Below the pieces are notes generated by a model. It saw only the letters and a list, made by a program, of their open reading frames with translations. It did no database searches and was not told the origin of the DNA. From NCBI RefSeq assembly GCF_900111095.1, contig NZ_FOGB01000003.1, positions 62,001 through 126,000 of the forward strand: a DNA stretch of 64,000 nucleotides. Direction: 5' to 3'. Positions 9,960 through 20,553 of this stretch are shown piece after piece. Source of the DNA: Amphritea atlantica. GTDB lineage: Bacteria > Pseudomonadota > Gammaproteobacteria > Pseudomonadales > Balneatricaceae. The position numbers and the translations under genes are program-made. How positions within the stretch are numbered: the first letter of the stretch is position 1; every line of letters begins with the position of its first letter.

Positions 9960-10922
9960 TTAACCGTTTTGCATCAGGAAATAGGGCCCCAGCTCTGATT
10001 TTGGCAACTCATACTGGTCGGGATATTTCACATCGACAAAATAAAGCCCGTAGGGTGGAGCAGTAACCCCTCCCTGAGTACGATCGCGAGCGTCAAGCAC
10101 CTGTTGAGCCCATACAGGTTCCGCCTCACCAGCACCAATCTTCATCAGCACTCCGGCAAAATTGCGAATCATGTGATGCAGAAAAGCATTGGCCCGCACA
10201 TCGATCACAATCAGCTCACCGGCACGGTAGATGTCCATCGCCCTGACCTCCCGCACCGGGCTTTTCGCCTGACAGCCAATGGCCCGATAGGAGGTGAAAT
10301 CGTGCTCCCCGATAAGATAATCAGCCGCCGCCTGCATCCGTGACATGTCCAGCTGTTTATGGGTCCAGGTCACACCCCGACTTAACAATCCCGGCTTTAC
10401 GGGCGCCGAATAGATCAGATAGCGATAGCGCCGCTCCAGCGCTGAAAACCGGGCATGAAAACTATCATCAACCCGTTTAGCCCAACGGATAGCAATATCA
10501 TCCGGGAGTTTGGTATTGGTTCCCATCACCCATGCCCGCTCGGGGCGCTCAGCAACGGTGTCAAAATGGATAATCTGATAAGTGCCGCTGACGCAGGCAT
10601 CGGTGCGCCCCGCACAGATCACCTTAACCGGCTCATTAGCTATCGCAGATAACGCTTGCTCTACCGTTTCCTGAATCGATGGAACATCTTTTTCCTTCTG
10701 CGTTTGCCAGCCACGGTAGGCTGCCCCGGCATACTCAACACAGAGAGCATAGCGTTTGGTTTGCGGTAAGTCAGGAGCTAAACTTTCCGCCTCAGCAAGC
10801 CCGTCCTCAGACCCAGCTTGCTCAGAATATTCTGATTTCAGCCCCGCCGGGGCCTGTTCATAAGAAAGGGCGACCGAAGTCGCCCCTTGCTGAAGTTTTA
10901 ACTGGGTTTTATCCCGTGACAT
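9960..10922 (-). CDS. truA: tRNA pseudouridine(38-40) synthase TruA, N-terminally extended and with altered active-site loop
   Basis: Makes pseudouridine at tRNA positions 38-40. The catalytic core starts near residue 56 (KRYALCVEYAGAAYRGWQ) and the nucleophile Asp is in GRTDACV. Two oddities are direct: about 55 residues precede the core with no internal ATG, so the protein is 320 aa against about 265 usually; and the motif normally read as GRTDAGVHA is GRTDACVSG here. The Asp is kept, so activity is likely. Position between fimV and trpF is the Pseudomonas order. ATG at 10922; the true start could be a later non-ATG codon. Confidence 0.9.
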   Translation of the reverse strand: MSRDKTQLKLQQGATSVALSYEQAPAGLKSEYSEQAGSEDGLAEAESLAPDLPQTKRYALCVEYAGAAYRGWQTQKEKDVPSIQETVEQALSAIANEPVKVICAGRTDACVSGTYQIIHFDTVAERPERAWVMGTNTKLPDDIAIRWAKRVDDSFHARFSALERRYRYLIYSAPVKPGLLSRGVTWTHKQLDMSRMQAAADYLIGEHDFTSYRAIGCQAKSPVREVRAMDIYRAGELIVIDVRANAFLHHMIRNFAGVLMKIGAGEAEPVWAQQVLDARDRTQGGVTAPPYGLYFVDVKYPDQYELPKSELGPYFLMQNG

Positions 10923-10953
10923 AGCAGATTTTATCTCAACATTTATCGAATCA

Positions 10954-10978
10954 GGCCTGATGCAGAAAGCACCAGGCC
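10954..10978 (-). terminator. Hairpin after fimV
   Basis: Stem GGCCTG-GTGC with GCAT-CAGGCC around TTTCT, just after the fimV stop. The tail is TGATTCG, poor in T, so it is a weak terminator or a transcript-end stabiliser before truA. Confidence 0.4.
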
Positions 10979-10986
10979 CGTGGTTA

Positions 10987-13527
10987 TCAGCTTAATGAAC
11001 TTAACAGGCTATTGGCTTCTGCACGCTGCGCCTCGCTACCCTCTCGCAGAATCTCTTCGAGGATATCCTTAGCACCATCCAGATCTTCCATATCGATATA
11101 AGCTCGCGCCAGATCAAGCTTGGTCTCAACCTCGTCTGCACCCTCAAGAAGGTTCAGTCCTTCTAACGAGTCATCCTCAGCTTCTTCGCTCACATCCAGG
11201 CTAAGCTCATCGGTACCGGCATCGCTTAGCAGCATCTCAAGTTCAGAGTCGAGCTCAGCATCCAGGTCATGACTGAGAGTTGAATCATCTTCTGCCTGAG
11301 GAGCCTCAAACTCTTCCTCATCCAGCACAATTTCATCATCTTCAGCACTATCAAGCAGCGCCTGAAGGTCATCGTCCAGATCGGCATCGCTATCAACAAC
11401 ATCCAGCTCTTCGACATCGGCTTCATCGACACCGGCAAGCAATTCATCCAGCTCAGAATCGGCAGTCTCATCCTCAGCGATCGCTTCACTCTCTTCGCCA
11501 TTTAACAGAGCGTCAAGATCGTCAAACTCATCTTCGACTGGCTCTTCAGCCATCTGTTCGATCGCCTCATCCTCTTCAGAGACGGTATCATCAGCAACAT
11601 CAAGATTGAAATCCAGATCCAGATCATCGTCCGGTTCTTCAACCGGTTCTGGCTCTTCAGCAACATCGGCTGTCGGCTGAATATCAAACTCAAGATCAGC
11701 AACATCTTCCTCAGGCTCTGGCGCTATAGCGTCATCAGCACCGGCCAGCAGATCTTCAAGGCTATCAGCTTCAGGTTCCTCAGGCTCTTCAACCAGCGCG
11801 GCAAGATCATCGTCAGCATCTGACTGGTCTAGATCATCGAGATCAAACGACTCGCTCTCTTCTCCCAGAATAGAGTCAAGGGCATCGTCAACCTCTTCAC
11901 CAGCATCAACCTCTTCATCAACAGAATCAGGTCCTGGAGGCTCGCCAAAGTCCTCATCAAATCCGAGATCAAACTCCTGATCATCCAGATCCGTTGCAGT
12001 CTCAGCCTCACCAACCTTTTCCAGATCCATATCCAGATCGAGATCAAGCTCATCAAGATCCTCTTCTTCAGCGGCAACCGCTACTGTCTCCTGCTCCACC
12101 TCGGGCGCTGGAATTACAGTAACATCCTCATCGACAGCAGTCTCTGGGGTTTCAGCAGCGATCGCTTGCCCCGGAACAACGGACTCCGACGACTCCTCTT
12201 TATTTCCCCGACGCATAAACAGCAGTGCCAGCAGGAAAGCAATCAAAGCACCGCCAGCTGCACCGATGTAAAGTCCAAACTCCTCCAGTAAGCTTTTAGG
12301 CTTAGCCTGGGAGTCTGCAGCGGGAGCAACCTGACTGGCTACCGGCTGTTTCTTCGCAGATTCAAGCTCCGCCTGAAGGTCAGCTAACTGCTGATCCTTC
12401 AGCTCCAGCAATCGTTGCAGACTTTCCATCTGCTGCGCAAGCGCATCCACACGGCCGGTCAGTTCGTCATTTTCGCGTTGAATCTGATCAACGCTTTCCA
12501 ATGCTGACGCCAGCTCAGTTTCCAGTTGTTTGTTTTTTTCCAGCAGGGCAGCATCAGCTTGACTCAAATCGGTGTCGGCCGCCTGATCTGATACCGTATT
12601 GGTGTCAGCCTGGGTATCAGGTGAGACAATCTTCAGTTGCCCCTGGGCCGACTTGGCTGCAACCTCCTCACCCTTTTTTCCGGATGCAGCTGCCTTATCC
12701 GCACCATCAGTGCTATCCATATTCTTCGGCTGGGCAGCCGGGGTGATCCCCTGCTTCCACATCTGCGTCTGACGCCAGAACTCTTCATTCGCCTGTTTCT
12801 GATTCAGCGCCTGAACCTCTTCCAGCGAAGGAAGGTCCATAACAACACCGGCTTTCAGCTGGTTAACGTTGTTATTGCGAAAGGCATCCGGGTTTTTACG
12901 CTGTAACGCCAGCATCATCTGTGCTTCAGATACAGAGTTGCTGGGCTTATGCTTTTTGGCGATATCCCACAATGTGTCATTCACATCCACATACACCTGA
13001 CCATCGGTCATACGGGTGCGGATATTATTCACCGGCTGCTGTGGCGCCATCGGCTTTACAGCAACGGGCGCGGGAGAGCTGGCAGCCGAGGAACGTGCTG
13101 GCTGTACGGCCGTAGGAGCCGGGGTTGGATCGTAGACCGGCGGATCCAGTAGTACAGTATATTCACGCACCAGACGACCGCTGGGCCAGTTAACCTCTAC
13201 CAGAAAGTTGAGAAAAGGTTCTTTCACCGGCGCCGATGAGGTGAGAATAATAGTTCCCCGACCAGCAGAGCCCGGCTTCACCTCAAATTTAACATCGGAG
13301 AGGAAACGCAACTTCTCTATGCCGGCCAGAGCAAACTCATCAACATTGGCCATTCTGGGTTGTATCTGTTGCGGATCAACGGAGCGCATCTGCAACAGCT
13401 GTATCTCTGCCTGCAGGGGTTCATTCAACGCTGATGTTATTCTGATTTCACCGAGACCAAGCGCATTTGCATTTGAGGTTCCTAGTGCACCTGCAATTGC
13501 CAAACTTAGGGCTAATTTGCGCAGCAT
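10987..13527 (-). CDS. fimV: FimV-family polar hub protein
   Basis: Large polar scaffold protein that, in Pseudomonas and Vibrio, organises type IV pili, chemotaxis and cyclic nucleotide signalling at the pole. 846 aa. Order: signal peptide 1-22; conserved FimV N-domain to about 130 (GLGEIRITSALNEPL, EFLVEVNWP-like strand NFLVEVNWPSGRLVREY); proline-rich linker; LysM at about 178-233; coiled coil 320-393; one TM helix 419-438 followed by RRG; a very acidic Asp/Glu-rich cytoplasmic region (about 460-790); and a C-terminal FimV/TPR-like helix pair (about 800-846, DLARAYIDMEDLDGAKDIL). ATG at 13527. Confidence 0.93.
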   Translation of the reverse strand: MLRKLALSLAIAGALGTSNANALGLGEIRITSALNEPLQAEIQLLQMRSVDPQQIQPRMANVDEFALAGIEKLRFLSDVKFEVKPGSAGRGTIILTSSAPVKEPFLNFLVEVNWPSGRLVREYTVLLDPPVYDPTPAPTAVQPARSSAASSPAPVAVKPMAPQQPVNNIRTRMTDGQVYVDVNDTLWDIAKKHKPSNSVSEAQMMLALQRKNPDAFRNNNVNQLKAGVVMDLPSLEEVQALNQKQANEEFWRQTQMWKQGITPAAQPKNMDSTDGADKAAASGKKGEEVAAKSAQGQLKIVSPDTQADTNTVSDQAADTDLSQADAALLEKNKQLETELASALESVDQIQRENDELTGRVDALAQQMESLQRLLELKDQQLADLQAELESAKKQPVASQVAPAADSQAKPKSLLEEFGLYIGAAGGALIAFLLALLFMRRGNKEESSESVVPGQAIAAETPETAVDEDVTVIPAPEVEQETVAVAAEEEDLDELDLDLDMDLEKVGEAETATDLDDQEFDLGFDEDFGEPPGPDSVDEEVDAGEEVDDALDSILGEESESFDLDDLDQSDADDDLAALVEEPEEPEADSLEDLLAGADDAIAPEPEEDVADLEFDIQPTADVAEEPEPVEEPDDDLDLDFNLDVADDTVSEEDEAIEQMAEEPVEDEFDDLDALLNGEESEAIAEDETADSELDELLAGVDEADVEELDVVDSDADLDDDLQALLDSAEDDEIVLDEEEFEAPQAEDDSTLSHDLDAELDSELEMLLSDAGTDELSLDVSEEAEDDSLEGLNLLEGADEVETKLDLARAYIDMEDLDGAKDILEEILREGSEAQRAEANSLLSSLS

Positions 13528-13913
13528 ATTTTCGCTTCCTTAATTTCCCCGGGTCCTGAATTCAACAAAAATCGTCAATATTCAGAAAGTTACGTATCCA
13601 GTTTTAATGGCCAAAGTATTCATTAAAACCCATGTTTAATCAACAACCCTGATCGGCCATAAACAGCTAAACTTCAGTATTTAAAACCGTTCTGAGTAAA
13701 AAGCTGATCACCTCGAACAAAAAACAACTCTCAGACAAAAACAGTAAATCCATATATTTCAAACAGTTAAAGACCAATCCTGAATTTAACCTCAGTATAT
13801 ACACAAACTGACAACAGATTCGAAATTCCACTACCTAAGTTGGTGACTGTGGACTGCATCGCCGTCCGAAAAATTTTATTTCGGTTTTGTTGACCTGAAT
13901 CACTCCGTCAGAT
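13528..13913. other. Gene-free region upstream of fimV
   Basis: About 390 bp of AT-rich DNA between fimV and the asd terminator. No credible ORF. Visible structure: an inverted repeat TTTTAATG/CATTAAAA (13602-13609 and 13621-13628), and a hairpin CCGAAA/TTTCGG (13866-13884) followed on the plus strand by TTTTGTT though no plus gene precedes it. The region must contain the fimV promoter; I see no confident -35/-10 pair. Confidence 0.6.
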
Positions 13914-13914
13914 A

Positions 13915-13941
13915 CAAAAAAACCGGCCTTTTCAGCCGGTT
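13915..13941 (-). terminator. Rho-independent terminator of asd
   Basis: Stem AACCGGC (13921-13927) with GCCGGTT (13935-13941), then a run of seven T on the minus strand, 20 bp after the asd stop. A textbook terminator. Confidence 0.92.
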
Positions 13942-13960
13942 ATATCGTTTATTCCACTCA

Positions 13961-15076
13961 TCAGCCCTGCAACAGGATCCGCAGCATACGCCGCAACGGC
14001 TCTGCTGCTCCCCAGAGCAACTGATCGCCGACACCGAATGCATTCAGGAATTCATCACCCAGGTTCATCTTACGCAGACGCCCTACAGGTACACCCAGAG
14101 TGCCAGTCACCTTAGCTGGCGTCAGATCACGGGCAGTGATGTCGCGCTCGTTCGGCACCACACTCACCCAGTCATTGGCTTCTGCAATCATGGATTCAAT
14201 CTCATCCATCGGTACATTTTGCTTCAGCTTAATGGTAAATGCCTGACTGTGACAGCGCATCGCACCGATACGCACACAGGTGCCGTCGATCGGTACCGGG
14301 TTGTCACTCAGCCCCAGAATCTTGTTGGTCTCAGCATAGGCCTTCCACTCTTCACGGCTCTGACCATTATCCAGGCGGGTGTCGATCCAGGGAATCAGGG
14401 AGCCTGCCAGCGGTACACCGAAGTTATCCGTTGGCATAGCATCAGAACGGATTGTTTCAGCAACCTGACGGTCGATATCCAGAATCGCACTGGCAGGGTT
14501 GGCCAGATCAGCAGCGACAGAATCTTTGATAATACCCATCTGCGAGATCAGCTCACGCATATGACGCGCACCACCGCCGGACGCAGCCTGATAGGTCATG
14601 GAGGTCATCCACTCGATCAGACCCGCATTGAACAGACCACCCAGCCCCATCAGCATCAGGGACACAGTACAGTTACCGCCAACATAGGTTTTAACACCGT
14701 TTGCCAGGCCGTCTTTAATGACATTCATGTTAACCGGGTCGAGTACGATAATGGCATCATCGTCCATCCGCAGGGAAGATGCAGCATCGATCCAGTAGCC
14801 ATCCCAACCCGCTGCGCGTAGCGCACCGTAAACCTGTTTCGTGTAGTCACCGCCCTGACAGGAGATAATGGCATCCATCTGTTTCAACTCTTCAATGGAT
14901 GTTGCATCTTTCAGTGCCGGAATATCTTTACCAATAGCCGGACCTGGCTGACCCGCCTGGGACGTTGTAAAAAAGACCGGCTCTTCGATGTGTTCGAAAT
15001 CACCCTCTTCCATCATGCGCTGCATCAGCACGGAACCAACCATTCCGCGCCAACCAACAAAACCTACACGCTTCAT
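13961..15076 (-). CDS. asd: Aspartate-semialdehyde dehydrogenase
   Basis: NADPH-dependent enzyme making aspartate semialdehyde, the branch point to lysine/diaminopimelate, threonine and methionine. From the ATG at 15076 it is 371 aa and reads [20 protein letters not shown], the standard start; an upstream TTG at 15088 would add four residues. GGTGGA lies six bases upstream of the ATG. NADP loop GWRGMVGS; catalytic C136 in GGNCTVSL; substrate histidine in MRCHSQAF. It follows leuB, as in Pseudomonas. Confidence 0.97.
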   Translation of the reverse strand: MKRVGFVGWRGMVGSVLMQRMMEEGDFEHIEEPVFFTTSQAGQPGPAIGKDIPALKDATSIEELKQMDAIISCQGGDYTKQVYGALRAAGWDGYWIDAASSLRMDDDAIIVLDPVNMNVIKDGLANGVKTYVGGNCTVSLMLMGLGGLFNAGLIEWMTSMTYQAASGGGARHMRELISQMGIIKDSVAADLANPASAILDIDRQVAETIRSDAMPTDNFGVPLAGSLIPWIDTRLDNGQSREEWKAYAETNKILGLSDNPVPIDGTCVRIGAMRCHSQAFTIKLKQNVPMDEIESMIAEANDWVSVVPNERDITARDLTPAKVTGTLGVPVGRLRKMNLGDEFLNAFGVGDQLLWGAAEPLRRMLRILLQG

Positions 15077-15123
15077 CTGTTCCACCAAAACTATTCGAAC
15101 CTGCTAACAGATTCCTGAGAATA

Positions 15124-15157
15124 AAAACAACAAAGCTGCCACAAGATTCTGCAGCAG
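15124..15157 (-). terminator. Probable leuB terminator
   Basis: GCTGC/GCAGC arms around about ten bases, followed on the minus strand by TTTGTTGTTTTTATT. It lies about 110 bp after the leuB stop, upstream of asd. The stem is short, so this is a moderate call. Confidence 0.45.
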
Positions 15158-15266
15158 CCTGTTATGTTCCGGACGCTCCGAAACCCTTTAATTATGCAAT
15201 ATTTTAGTCATATAGACTATCGAAATCAGAGCATTTTATAACCAGCCTGAGTTCCAGCCAGCAGTT

Positions 15267-16349
15267 TTACGCCTGCAAAGCCGCGATAACTGCATCACCC
15301 ATCTCAGTGGTAGATACCTTCTGCATCCCTTCAGACCAGATATCCCCGGTACGCAGATTCTGATCCAGCACCTGGCTCACAGCCGCCTCGATACGATCGG
15401 CTGTTGCACCAGCGTTCAGTGAATAGCGCAGCATCATCGCCACCGACAGAATAGTCGCCAGCGGGTTAGCCAGATCCTGCCCGGCGATATCCGGCGCAGA
15501 ACCGTGGCAAGGCTCATACATCCCCTTGCCGTCAACATCCAAAGATGCAGAAGGCAGCATACCGATCGATCCGGTCAGCATCGCCGCAGCGTCAGACAGG
15601 ATATCACCGAACATATTACCGGTGACCATAACGTCAAACTGCTTTGGTGCACGCACCAGTTGCATCGCCGCATTATCGACATACATATGACTCAGCTCGA
15701 CATCCGGATACTCTTTAGACAGCTCCTCCATGATTTCACGCCACAGCACGGTCACTTCCAGTACGTTCGCTTTATCGACAGAGCACAGACGCTTATCACG
15801 GGCACGGGCGGCTTCAAATGCCACACGACCGATACGACGGATCTCATTCTCATCGTAAACGTAGGTGTTATAACCCTCACGGACATTACCCTCTTTAAGG
15901 CGCACACCACGAGGCTGACCAAAGTAGATACCGCCGGTCAGTTCACGCACAATCAGAATATCCAGACCGGATACCACTTCAGGTTTCAGGGTTGAAGCGT
16001 GAGCCAGTTGCGGATAGAGAATCGCCGGACGCAGGTTACCAAACAGCCCCAGACTGGAGCGAATACCCAGCAAACCTTTTTCCGGACGGATCTGAAAGTC
16101 GGGGTTAGTGTCCCACTTCGGACCACCCACCGCACCTAACAGGATCGCATCAGCAGCGCGGGCAGCTTCCAGTGTTGCTTCTGGCAGCGGCACACCATCA
16201 GCATCGATAGCGGCACCGCCAACCAGCGCTTCGGTCAGTTCAAGATCGAGATTATCCTGCTGGTTAACCAGTTCCAGAACACGACGCGCCTGCGCGACGA
16301 TCTCTGGACCAATACCGTCACCCGGTAAAATCAGTACATTTTTAGACAT
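15267..16349 (-). CDS. leuB: 3-isopropylmalate dehydrogenase
   Basis: NAD-dependent oxidative decarboxylation of 3-isopropylmalate, third step of leucine synthesis. 360 aa, family length. It starts [18 protein letters not shown]. Substrate arginines lie in [11 protein letters not shown] and [12 protein letters not shown], metal aspartates in [13 protein letters not shown], and the NAD loop region is [13 protein letters not shown] at 16349, 86 bp after leuD. Confidence 0.97.
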   Translation of the reverse strand: MSKNVLILPGDGIGPEIVAQARRVLELVNQQDNLDLELTEALVGGAAIDADGVPLPEATLEAARAADAILLGAVGGPKWDTNPDFQIRPEKGLLGIRSSLGLFGNLRPAILYPQLAHASTLKPEVVSGLDILIVRELTGGIYFGQPRGVRLKEGNVREGYNTYVYDENEIRRIGRVAFEAARARDKRLCSVDKANVLEVTVLWREIMEELSKEYPDVELSHMYVDNAAMQLVRAPKQFDVMVTGNMFGDILSDAAAMLTGSIGMLPSASLDVDGKGMYEPCHGSAPDIAGQDLANPLATILSVAMMLRYSLNAGATADRIEAAVSQVLDQNLRTGDIWSEGMQKVSTTEMGDAVIAALQA

Positions 16350-16435
16350 TATTCTGTTTCCTTAATCCTGGCAGCAGAGTCGGCTCTGCCGCCTGAAATA
16401 CACTTAGCTTATTTGTTATGGCTTATTTATTGAGA

Positions 16436-17083
16436 CTATTTAATCGCGTCAAACAACCATGGCGCTTGTTGCCGGCGTTTCTCTTCATAAGCACGAATAT
16501 CATCACTGTGTTGCAGCGTCAGACCGATATCATCCAGACCATTCAGCAGACAGTGCTTACGGAAGCCATCAATACTAAAGGACATCTCCTCCCCAGATGG
16601 GGTGATAACCAACTGCCGTTCCAGATCAATACTCAACTGATAACCGTCAGTCGCAGCACTCTCTTTAAACAGCTGATCGACCTTCTCGTCATGCAACACA
16701 ATGGGCAGCAAGCCATTCTTAAAACAGTTATTGTAGAAGATCTCAGCAAAACTGGGGGCTATCACACAACGAAAGCCATAATCATCCAGCGCCCAGGGCG
16801 CATGTTCCCGACTGGAACCACAGCCAAAGTTTTCCCGGGCTAACAGAATACTGGCGCCCTGATAACGGGGCTGATTGAGGACAAACTCCGTATTCAGCGG
16901 ACGCCCTTCACAGGACTGATCCGGCTGACCTTCATCCAGATAACGCAGCTCATCAAACAGGTTTTTACCAAAGCCGGAACGCTTAATCGACTTCAGAAAC
17001 TGTTTGGGAATAATCATATCGGTATCGACATTCGCCCGATCCAGCGGTGCAGCGATACCTGTGTGCAGTGTAAACTTATTCAT
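16436..17083 (-). CDS. leuD: 3-isopropylmalate dehydratase small subunit
   Basis: Swivel subunit of isopropylmalate isomerase; pairs with LeuC to convert 2- to 3-isopropylmalate. 215 aa. Substrate-recognition loop and the conserved [15 protein letters not shown] segment are present. ATG at 17083, 20 bp after leuC, so the two are cotranscribed and probably made in matching amounts. Confidence 0.97.
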   Translation of the reverse strand: MNKFTLHTGIAAPLDRANVDTDMIIPKQFLKSIKRSGFGKNLFDELRYLDEGQPDQSCEGRPLNTEFVLNQPRYQGASILLARENFGCGSSREHAPWALDDYGFRCVIAPSFAEIFYNNCFKNGLLPIVLHDEKVDQLFKESAATDGYQLSIDLERQLVITPSGEEMSFSIDGFRKHCLLNGLDDIGLTLQHSDDIRAYEEKRRQQAPWLFDAIK

Positions 17084-17103
17084 CTCGCTCTCCCGATACC
17101 TTA

Positions 17104-18519
17104 TTAAATCAACTCACGTACATCGATAAAGTGACCAGTCACCGCAGCGGCTGCTGCCATAGCCGGGCTCACCAGATGAGTGCGGCCACCGAAGCCCTGA
17201 CGGCCTTCGAAGTTACGGTTGGAAGTCGATGCACAGTGCTCACCATTACCCAGCTTATCGGGGTTCATCGCCAGACACATGGAGCAGCCCGGTTCGCGCC
17301 ACTCAAGGCCCGCTTCGATAAAGATCTTATCCAGCCCTTCAGCTTCCGCCTGGGCTTTCACCAGACCGGACCCCGGTACTACCAGCGCCTGAATGATATT
17401 CTCTGCAACTTTGCGTCCTTCAACCACTTTGGCGGCATCGCGCAGATCTTCGATACGGGAATTGGTACAGGAACCGATAAACACCCGGTCCAGCTGGATA
17501 TCGGTAATCTTCTGATCAGCCTGCAAGCCCATATATTTCAGGGCACGGTTGATACCATCCACCTTAACCGGATCTTTCTCATTATCCGGATTAGGCACCT
17601 GACCCGACACACCCACCACCATTTCAGGTGAAGTACCCCAGGTCACTTGTGGTTCGATATCCGCAGCGTGGATCTCGACCACCGCATCAAACTCGGCATC
17701 GCCGTCAGACACCAGATCACGCCATTGCGCAACCGCTGCATCCCATTGCTCACCTTTCGGTGCAAAAGGACGCCCCTCAAAGTAATCGATCGTGGTCTGG
17801 TCAACCGCCACCAGACCCACCCGGGCACCGGCTTCGATCGCCATATTACAGACGGTCATCCGCCCTTCCATCGACATATTGCGGAACACATCACCACCAA
17901 ATTCAATGGCATAGCCCGTACCACCAGCGGTACCAATCACACCGATCACATGCAGGACAACATCTTTAGGCGTCACACCGACACCCAGCTCGCCATCCAC
18001 GCGCACCAGCATATTCTGCATCTTCTTGGTAATCAGACACTGGGTGGCCAGCACATGCTCCACCTCTGAGGTTCCGATGCCGTGGGCCAGTGCGCCCAGC
18101 GCACCCAGTGTAGCGGTGTGGGAATCACCACACACGGCGGTGCTACCCGGCAGAATAGCGCCCTGCTCCGGCGCCATAACATGCACAATCCCCTGACGAT
18201 GATCGTTCATCTTGAACTCGAGGATGCCAAACTCATCGCAGTTGGCATCAAGGGTCTTCACCTGAATTTTGGAGACCGGATCAACGATCAGATCCACACC
18301 ACCAGAACGCTCGGTGGTGGGTACGTTGTGGTCCGGGGTTGCGATATTGGCATCGATCCGCCATGGCTTACGACCGGCTAACCGCAGTCCTTCAAATGCC
18401 TGAGGCGAAGTCACCTCATGCAATACCTGCCGATCGATATAGATCAGCGAACTACCATCATCATTGGTTCGCACCAGATGCGAATCAAACAGTTTGTCGT
18501 ATAACGTTTTTCCAGCCAT
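17104..18519 (-). CDS. leuC: 3-isopropylmalate dehydratase large subunit
   Basis: Aconitase-family large subunit holding the 4Fe-4S cluster. 471 aa. Cluster cysteines are in [10 protein letters not shown] and [23 protein letters not shown] is the aconitase signature. ATG at 18519. First gene of leuCDB(-asd), divergent from a LysR regulator across 167 bp that hold a LysR-type box. Confidence 0.97.
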   Translation of the reverse strand: MAGKTLYDKLFDSHLVRTNDDGSSLIYIDRQVLHEVTSPQAFEGLRLAGRKPWRIDANIATPDHNVPTTERSGGVDLIVDPVSKIQVKTLDANCDEFGILEFKMNDHRQGIVHVMAPEQGAILPGSTAVCGDSHTATLGALGALAHGIGTSEVEHVLATQCLITKKMQNMLVRVDGELGVGVTPKDVVLHVIGVIGTAGGTGYAIEFGGDVFRNMSMEGRMTVCNMAIEAGARVGLVAVDQTTIDYFEGRPFAPKGEQWDAAVAQWRDLVSDGDAEFDAVVEIHAADIEPQVTWGTSPEMVVGVSGQVPNPDNEKDPVKVDGINRALKYMGLQADQKITDIQLDRVFIGSCTNSRIEDLRDAAKVVEGRKVAENIIQALVVPGSGLVKAQAEAEGLDKIFIEAGLEWREPGCSMCLAMNPDKLGNGEHCASTSNRNFEGRQGFGGRTHLVSPAMAAAAAVTGHFIDVRELI

Positions 18520-18635
18520 CGGAACTCACCTCACTGCGTCTTTTATACCGGCGGTTTTACCTGCCAGCTTTTTTATATGCTGCAATCCTAGTGCACGGCA
18601 TAGCAGAAAACAAATTCATATTTTTTATACTTTGC

Positions 18636-18650
18636 ATTCCATATTGGAAT
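18636..18650. promoter_or_regulatory. LysR-type operator between leuC and the regulator gene
   Basis: Perfect interrupted palindrome ATTCC-ATATT-GGAAT, fitting the T-N11-A rule for LysR-family boxes. It is 36 bp before the regulator start and 117 bp before leuC, the usual place for autorepression of the regulator and activation of the divergent operon. Confidence 0.75.
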
Positions 18651-18686
18651 ACATAAACTAACGCAAACCGTTACAGGAGATCGCCC

Positions 18687-19568
18687 ATGGATACCAACGC
18701 CCTCCAGGCCTTCGTCGCCGTTGCAGAAACGGGCTCATTTTCCCGTGCAGCAGAACAGCTGTTTCTCACCCAGTCAGCGATGAGCAAACGGATTCTGATA
18801 CTTGAGCAGCAACTGAACAGCCGCCTGTTTGATCGCATCGGGCGCACGGTCAGCCTGACTGAAGCAGGCCGGGAACTGCTCCCCAGAGCCCAGCGGATCC
18901 TGCTGGAACTGGAGGATGCCCGGCGCTCGTTAAGCAACCTCAGCGGCGAAGTCAGTGGCACACTGTCGGTGGCCACCAGTCACCATATCAGTCTGCACCG
19001 TCTGCCACCGGTATTGCGCCAGTACATCCACGCGTTTCCCGAGGTAAAACTGGACCTTCGTTTCGATGAGTCTGAGATCGCTTACGATAATGTACTTAAA
19101 GGCAATCTCGAGATCGCCCTGATCACCCTGGCGCCGAACCCGGATCCCAATATCTATTCCCAGGCCATATGGCGCGACAAGCTGAACTATGTGGTGGCAA
19201 CCGACCATCCTCTGGCTGCCCGGCAACAGGTCACCCTGGAACAACTGTGCGATTATCCGGCCATCCTCTCCGGTAGTGCCACCTTCACCCGCCAACTGGC
19301 TCAACTGCAGTTCTCTCAGTTGGGGTTACAACCGGACACCACGATGTCCACTAACTATCTGGATACCATCAGAATGATGGTTGAGATTGGACTGGGCTGG
19401 TCACTGCTGCCCGAAACCATGACCGAAAACAGTCTCAGTGTGCTCAAAGTCGATCTCCCTCCGGTAACCCGGGAACTGGGATATATCACCCATAAAGAGC
19501 GCACCCTCAGCAATGCCGCCCGTCACTTTATACACCTTTTAGAGCAGGCTGCAGAAAAGGGTTCATAA
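18687..19568 (+). CDS. LysR-family regulator, probably of leuCDB
   Basis: 293 aa. Winged HTH at residues 1-60 (MDTNALQAFVAVAETGSFSRAAEQL) with a long linker helix, then a periplasmic-binding-protein-like effector domain (about 90-290). GGAG lies eight bases upstream of the ATG at 18687. Divergent position and the LysR box make leuCDB the likely target; the inducer (perhaps an isopropylmalate) is a guess. A phaEC pair begins 52 bp downstream on the same strand. Confidence 0.9.
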   Translation: MDTNALQAFVAVAETGSFSRAAEQLFLTQSAMSKRILILEQQLNSRLFDRIGRTVSLTEAGRELLPRAQRILLELEDARRSLSNLSGEVSGTLSVATSHHISLHRLPPVLRQYIHAFPEVKLDLRFDESEIAYDNVLKGNLEIALITLAPNPDPNIYSQAIWRDKLNYVVATDHPLAARQQVTLEQLCDYPAILSGSATFTRQLAQLQFSQLGLQPDTTMSTNYLDTIRMMVEIGLGWSLLPETMTENSLSVLKVDLPPVTRELGYITHKERTLSNAARHFIHLLEQAAEKGS

Positions 19569-19620
19569 TCGTGACAGGCTTCATTAAGATGGTCATACAG
19601 AAGAAGTTTAGGAACCCATC

Positions 19621-20553
19621 ATGACTGAAAGCTCCGGTAGCACAAGCGACAACTGGTTACAGGAACAGCTGCAACGCTGGCAGGAGATGGCGGAACAACT
19701 GACGCATAAACAACCAGAACAGTGGCAGCAGTTTCTCAACAGTTTTCAGGGCGGCGCCCAAACCGATTTCAGCGACCAACAGGCAGATCTGCTTAACCTG
19801 GTCAAAGCTCAGTCCGCACAGTTCAGTCAATTTGCTGAATCGCTTCGTGATAAACACAGCGGTGCACTCAGCACCGATCAGTTGGTCGAAGAGATGCAGA
19901 GCTATATGCAGCAGCAGTGCAACGACCTGCTCAGTCGCCAATGGAACCTGCCGGAACCCTTCGCTTCACTAATGAAAAACGCCGCGTTCGCCCCTGAGAC
20001 GCTCTCACAGGCCCCCTTTCGCGAGCTATTGGAACAACTGGCCAGATCCCCGGAGATCGGCAACGGTCCATACAGCCCGGCACAACTGCGCTCACTTGCC
20101 CAGGCGGTAATCGATTATCAGGACTCTTTAACCGAATACCTGAAACAGTATGACCATATCTTCAATCAGACCGGTGCCGACCTGAAGCAGCAGCTGGAGC
20201 AGCAAACAGCCGATATCGACAGTGTTAAAGCGCTGCAAAACCTCTGGATTGAATGCTATGAAAAAGCCTACCGTGATACCGTTTTTACAGACCAGTATCA
20301 GGCCTGTCATGGCCGCATCAGCAACAGCCTAAACCGGGTACGCAAGCTCGCCTTCCATAGCCGGGATATCAAACTGAAAGAGTTTGGTCTGGTTACCCGA
20401 GAAGAGCTGGACAGCACCATCCGCCAGCAGCATCAGTTACGCAAGCAACTGCGGCGCCAGCAACAGGAGATCGACGAGCTACGAGCTATCATCACGTCCA
20501 TGAAAACAGAGCGGGATAAACCAACACGCAGCAACCGGAGAAAACCGGAATGA
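19621..20553 (+). CDS. phaE: Class III PHA synthase subunit PhaE
   Basis: Non-catalytic partner of PhaC in class III poly(R)-hydroxyalkanoate synthase. 310 aa, mostly helical and rich in Gln, with a C-terminal coiled coil (about 262-300). It contains the family segment FNQTGADLKQQ and DTVFTDQYQACHGRISNSLNRVR. The stop overlaps the phaC start in an ATGA. Identity rests on these segments plus the adjoining class III phaC. Acts at the granule surface. Confidence 0.88.
   Translation: MTESSGSTSDNWLQEQLQRWQEMAEQLTHKQPEQWQQFLNSFQGGAQTDFSDQQADLLNLVKAQSAQFSQFAESLRDKHSGALSTDQLVEEMQSYMQQQCNDLLSRQWNLPEPFASLMKNAAFAPETLSQAPFRELLEQLARSPEIGNGPYSPAQLRSLAQAVIDYQDSLTEYLKQYDHIFNQTGADLKQQLEQQTADIDSVKALQNLWIECYEKAYRDTVFTDQYQACHGRISNSLNRVRKLAFHSRDIKLKEFGLVTREELDSTIRQQHQLRKQLRRQQQEIDELRAIITSMKTERDKPTRSNRRKPE

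Noticed and set aside
11226-12077. Several basic, Leu/Met/Arg-rich frames inside fimV
   Set aside because: They are frame-shifted reads of the Asp/Glu-rich repeat region of FimV.
13866-13888. Plus-strand terminator upstream of asd's end
   Set aside because: The hairpin and T run are real, but no plus-strand gene precedes it, so no terminator role is supported.
14219-14821. 200-aa plus frame inside asd
   Set aside because: Antisense shadow of a well-supported gene.
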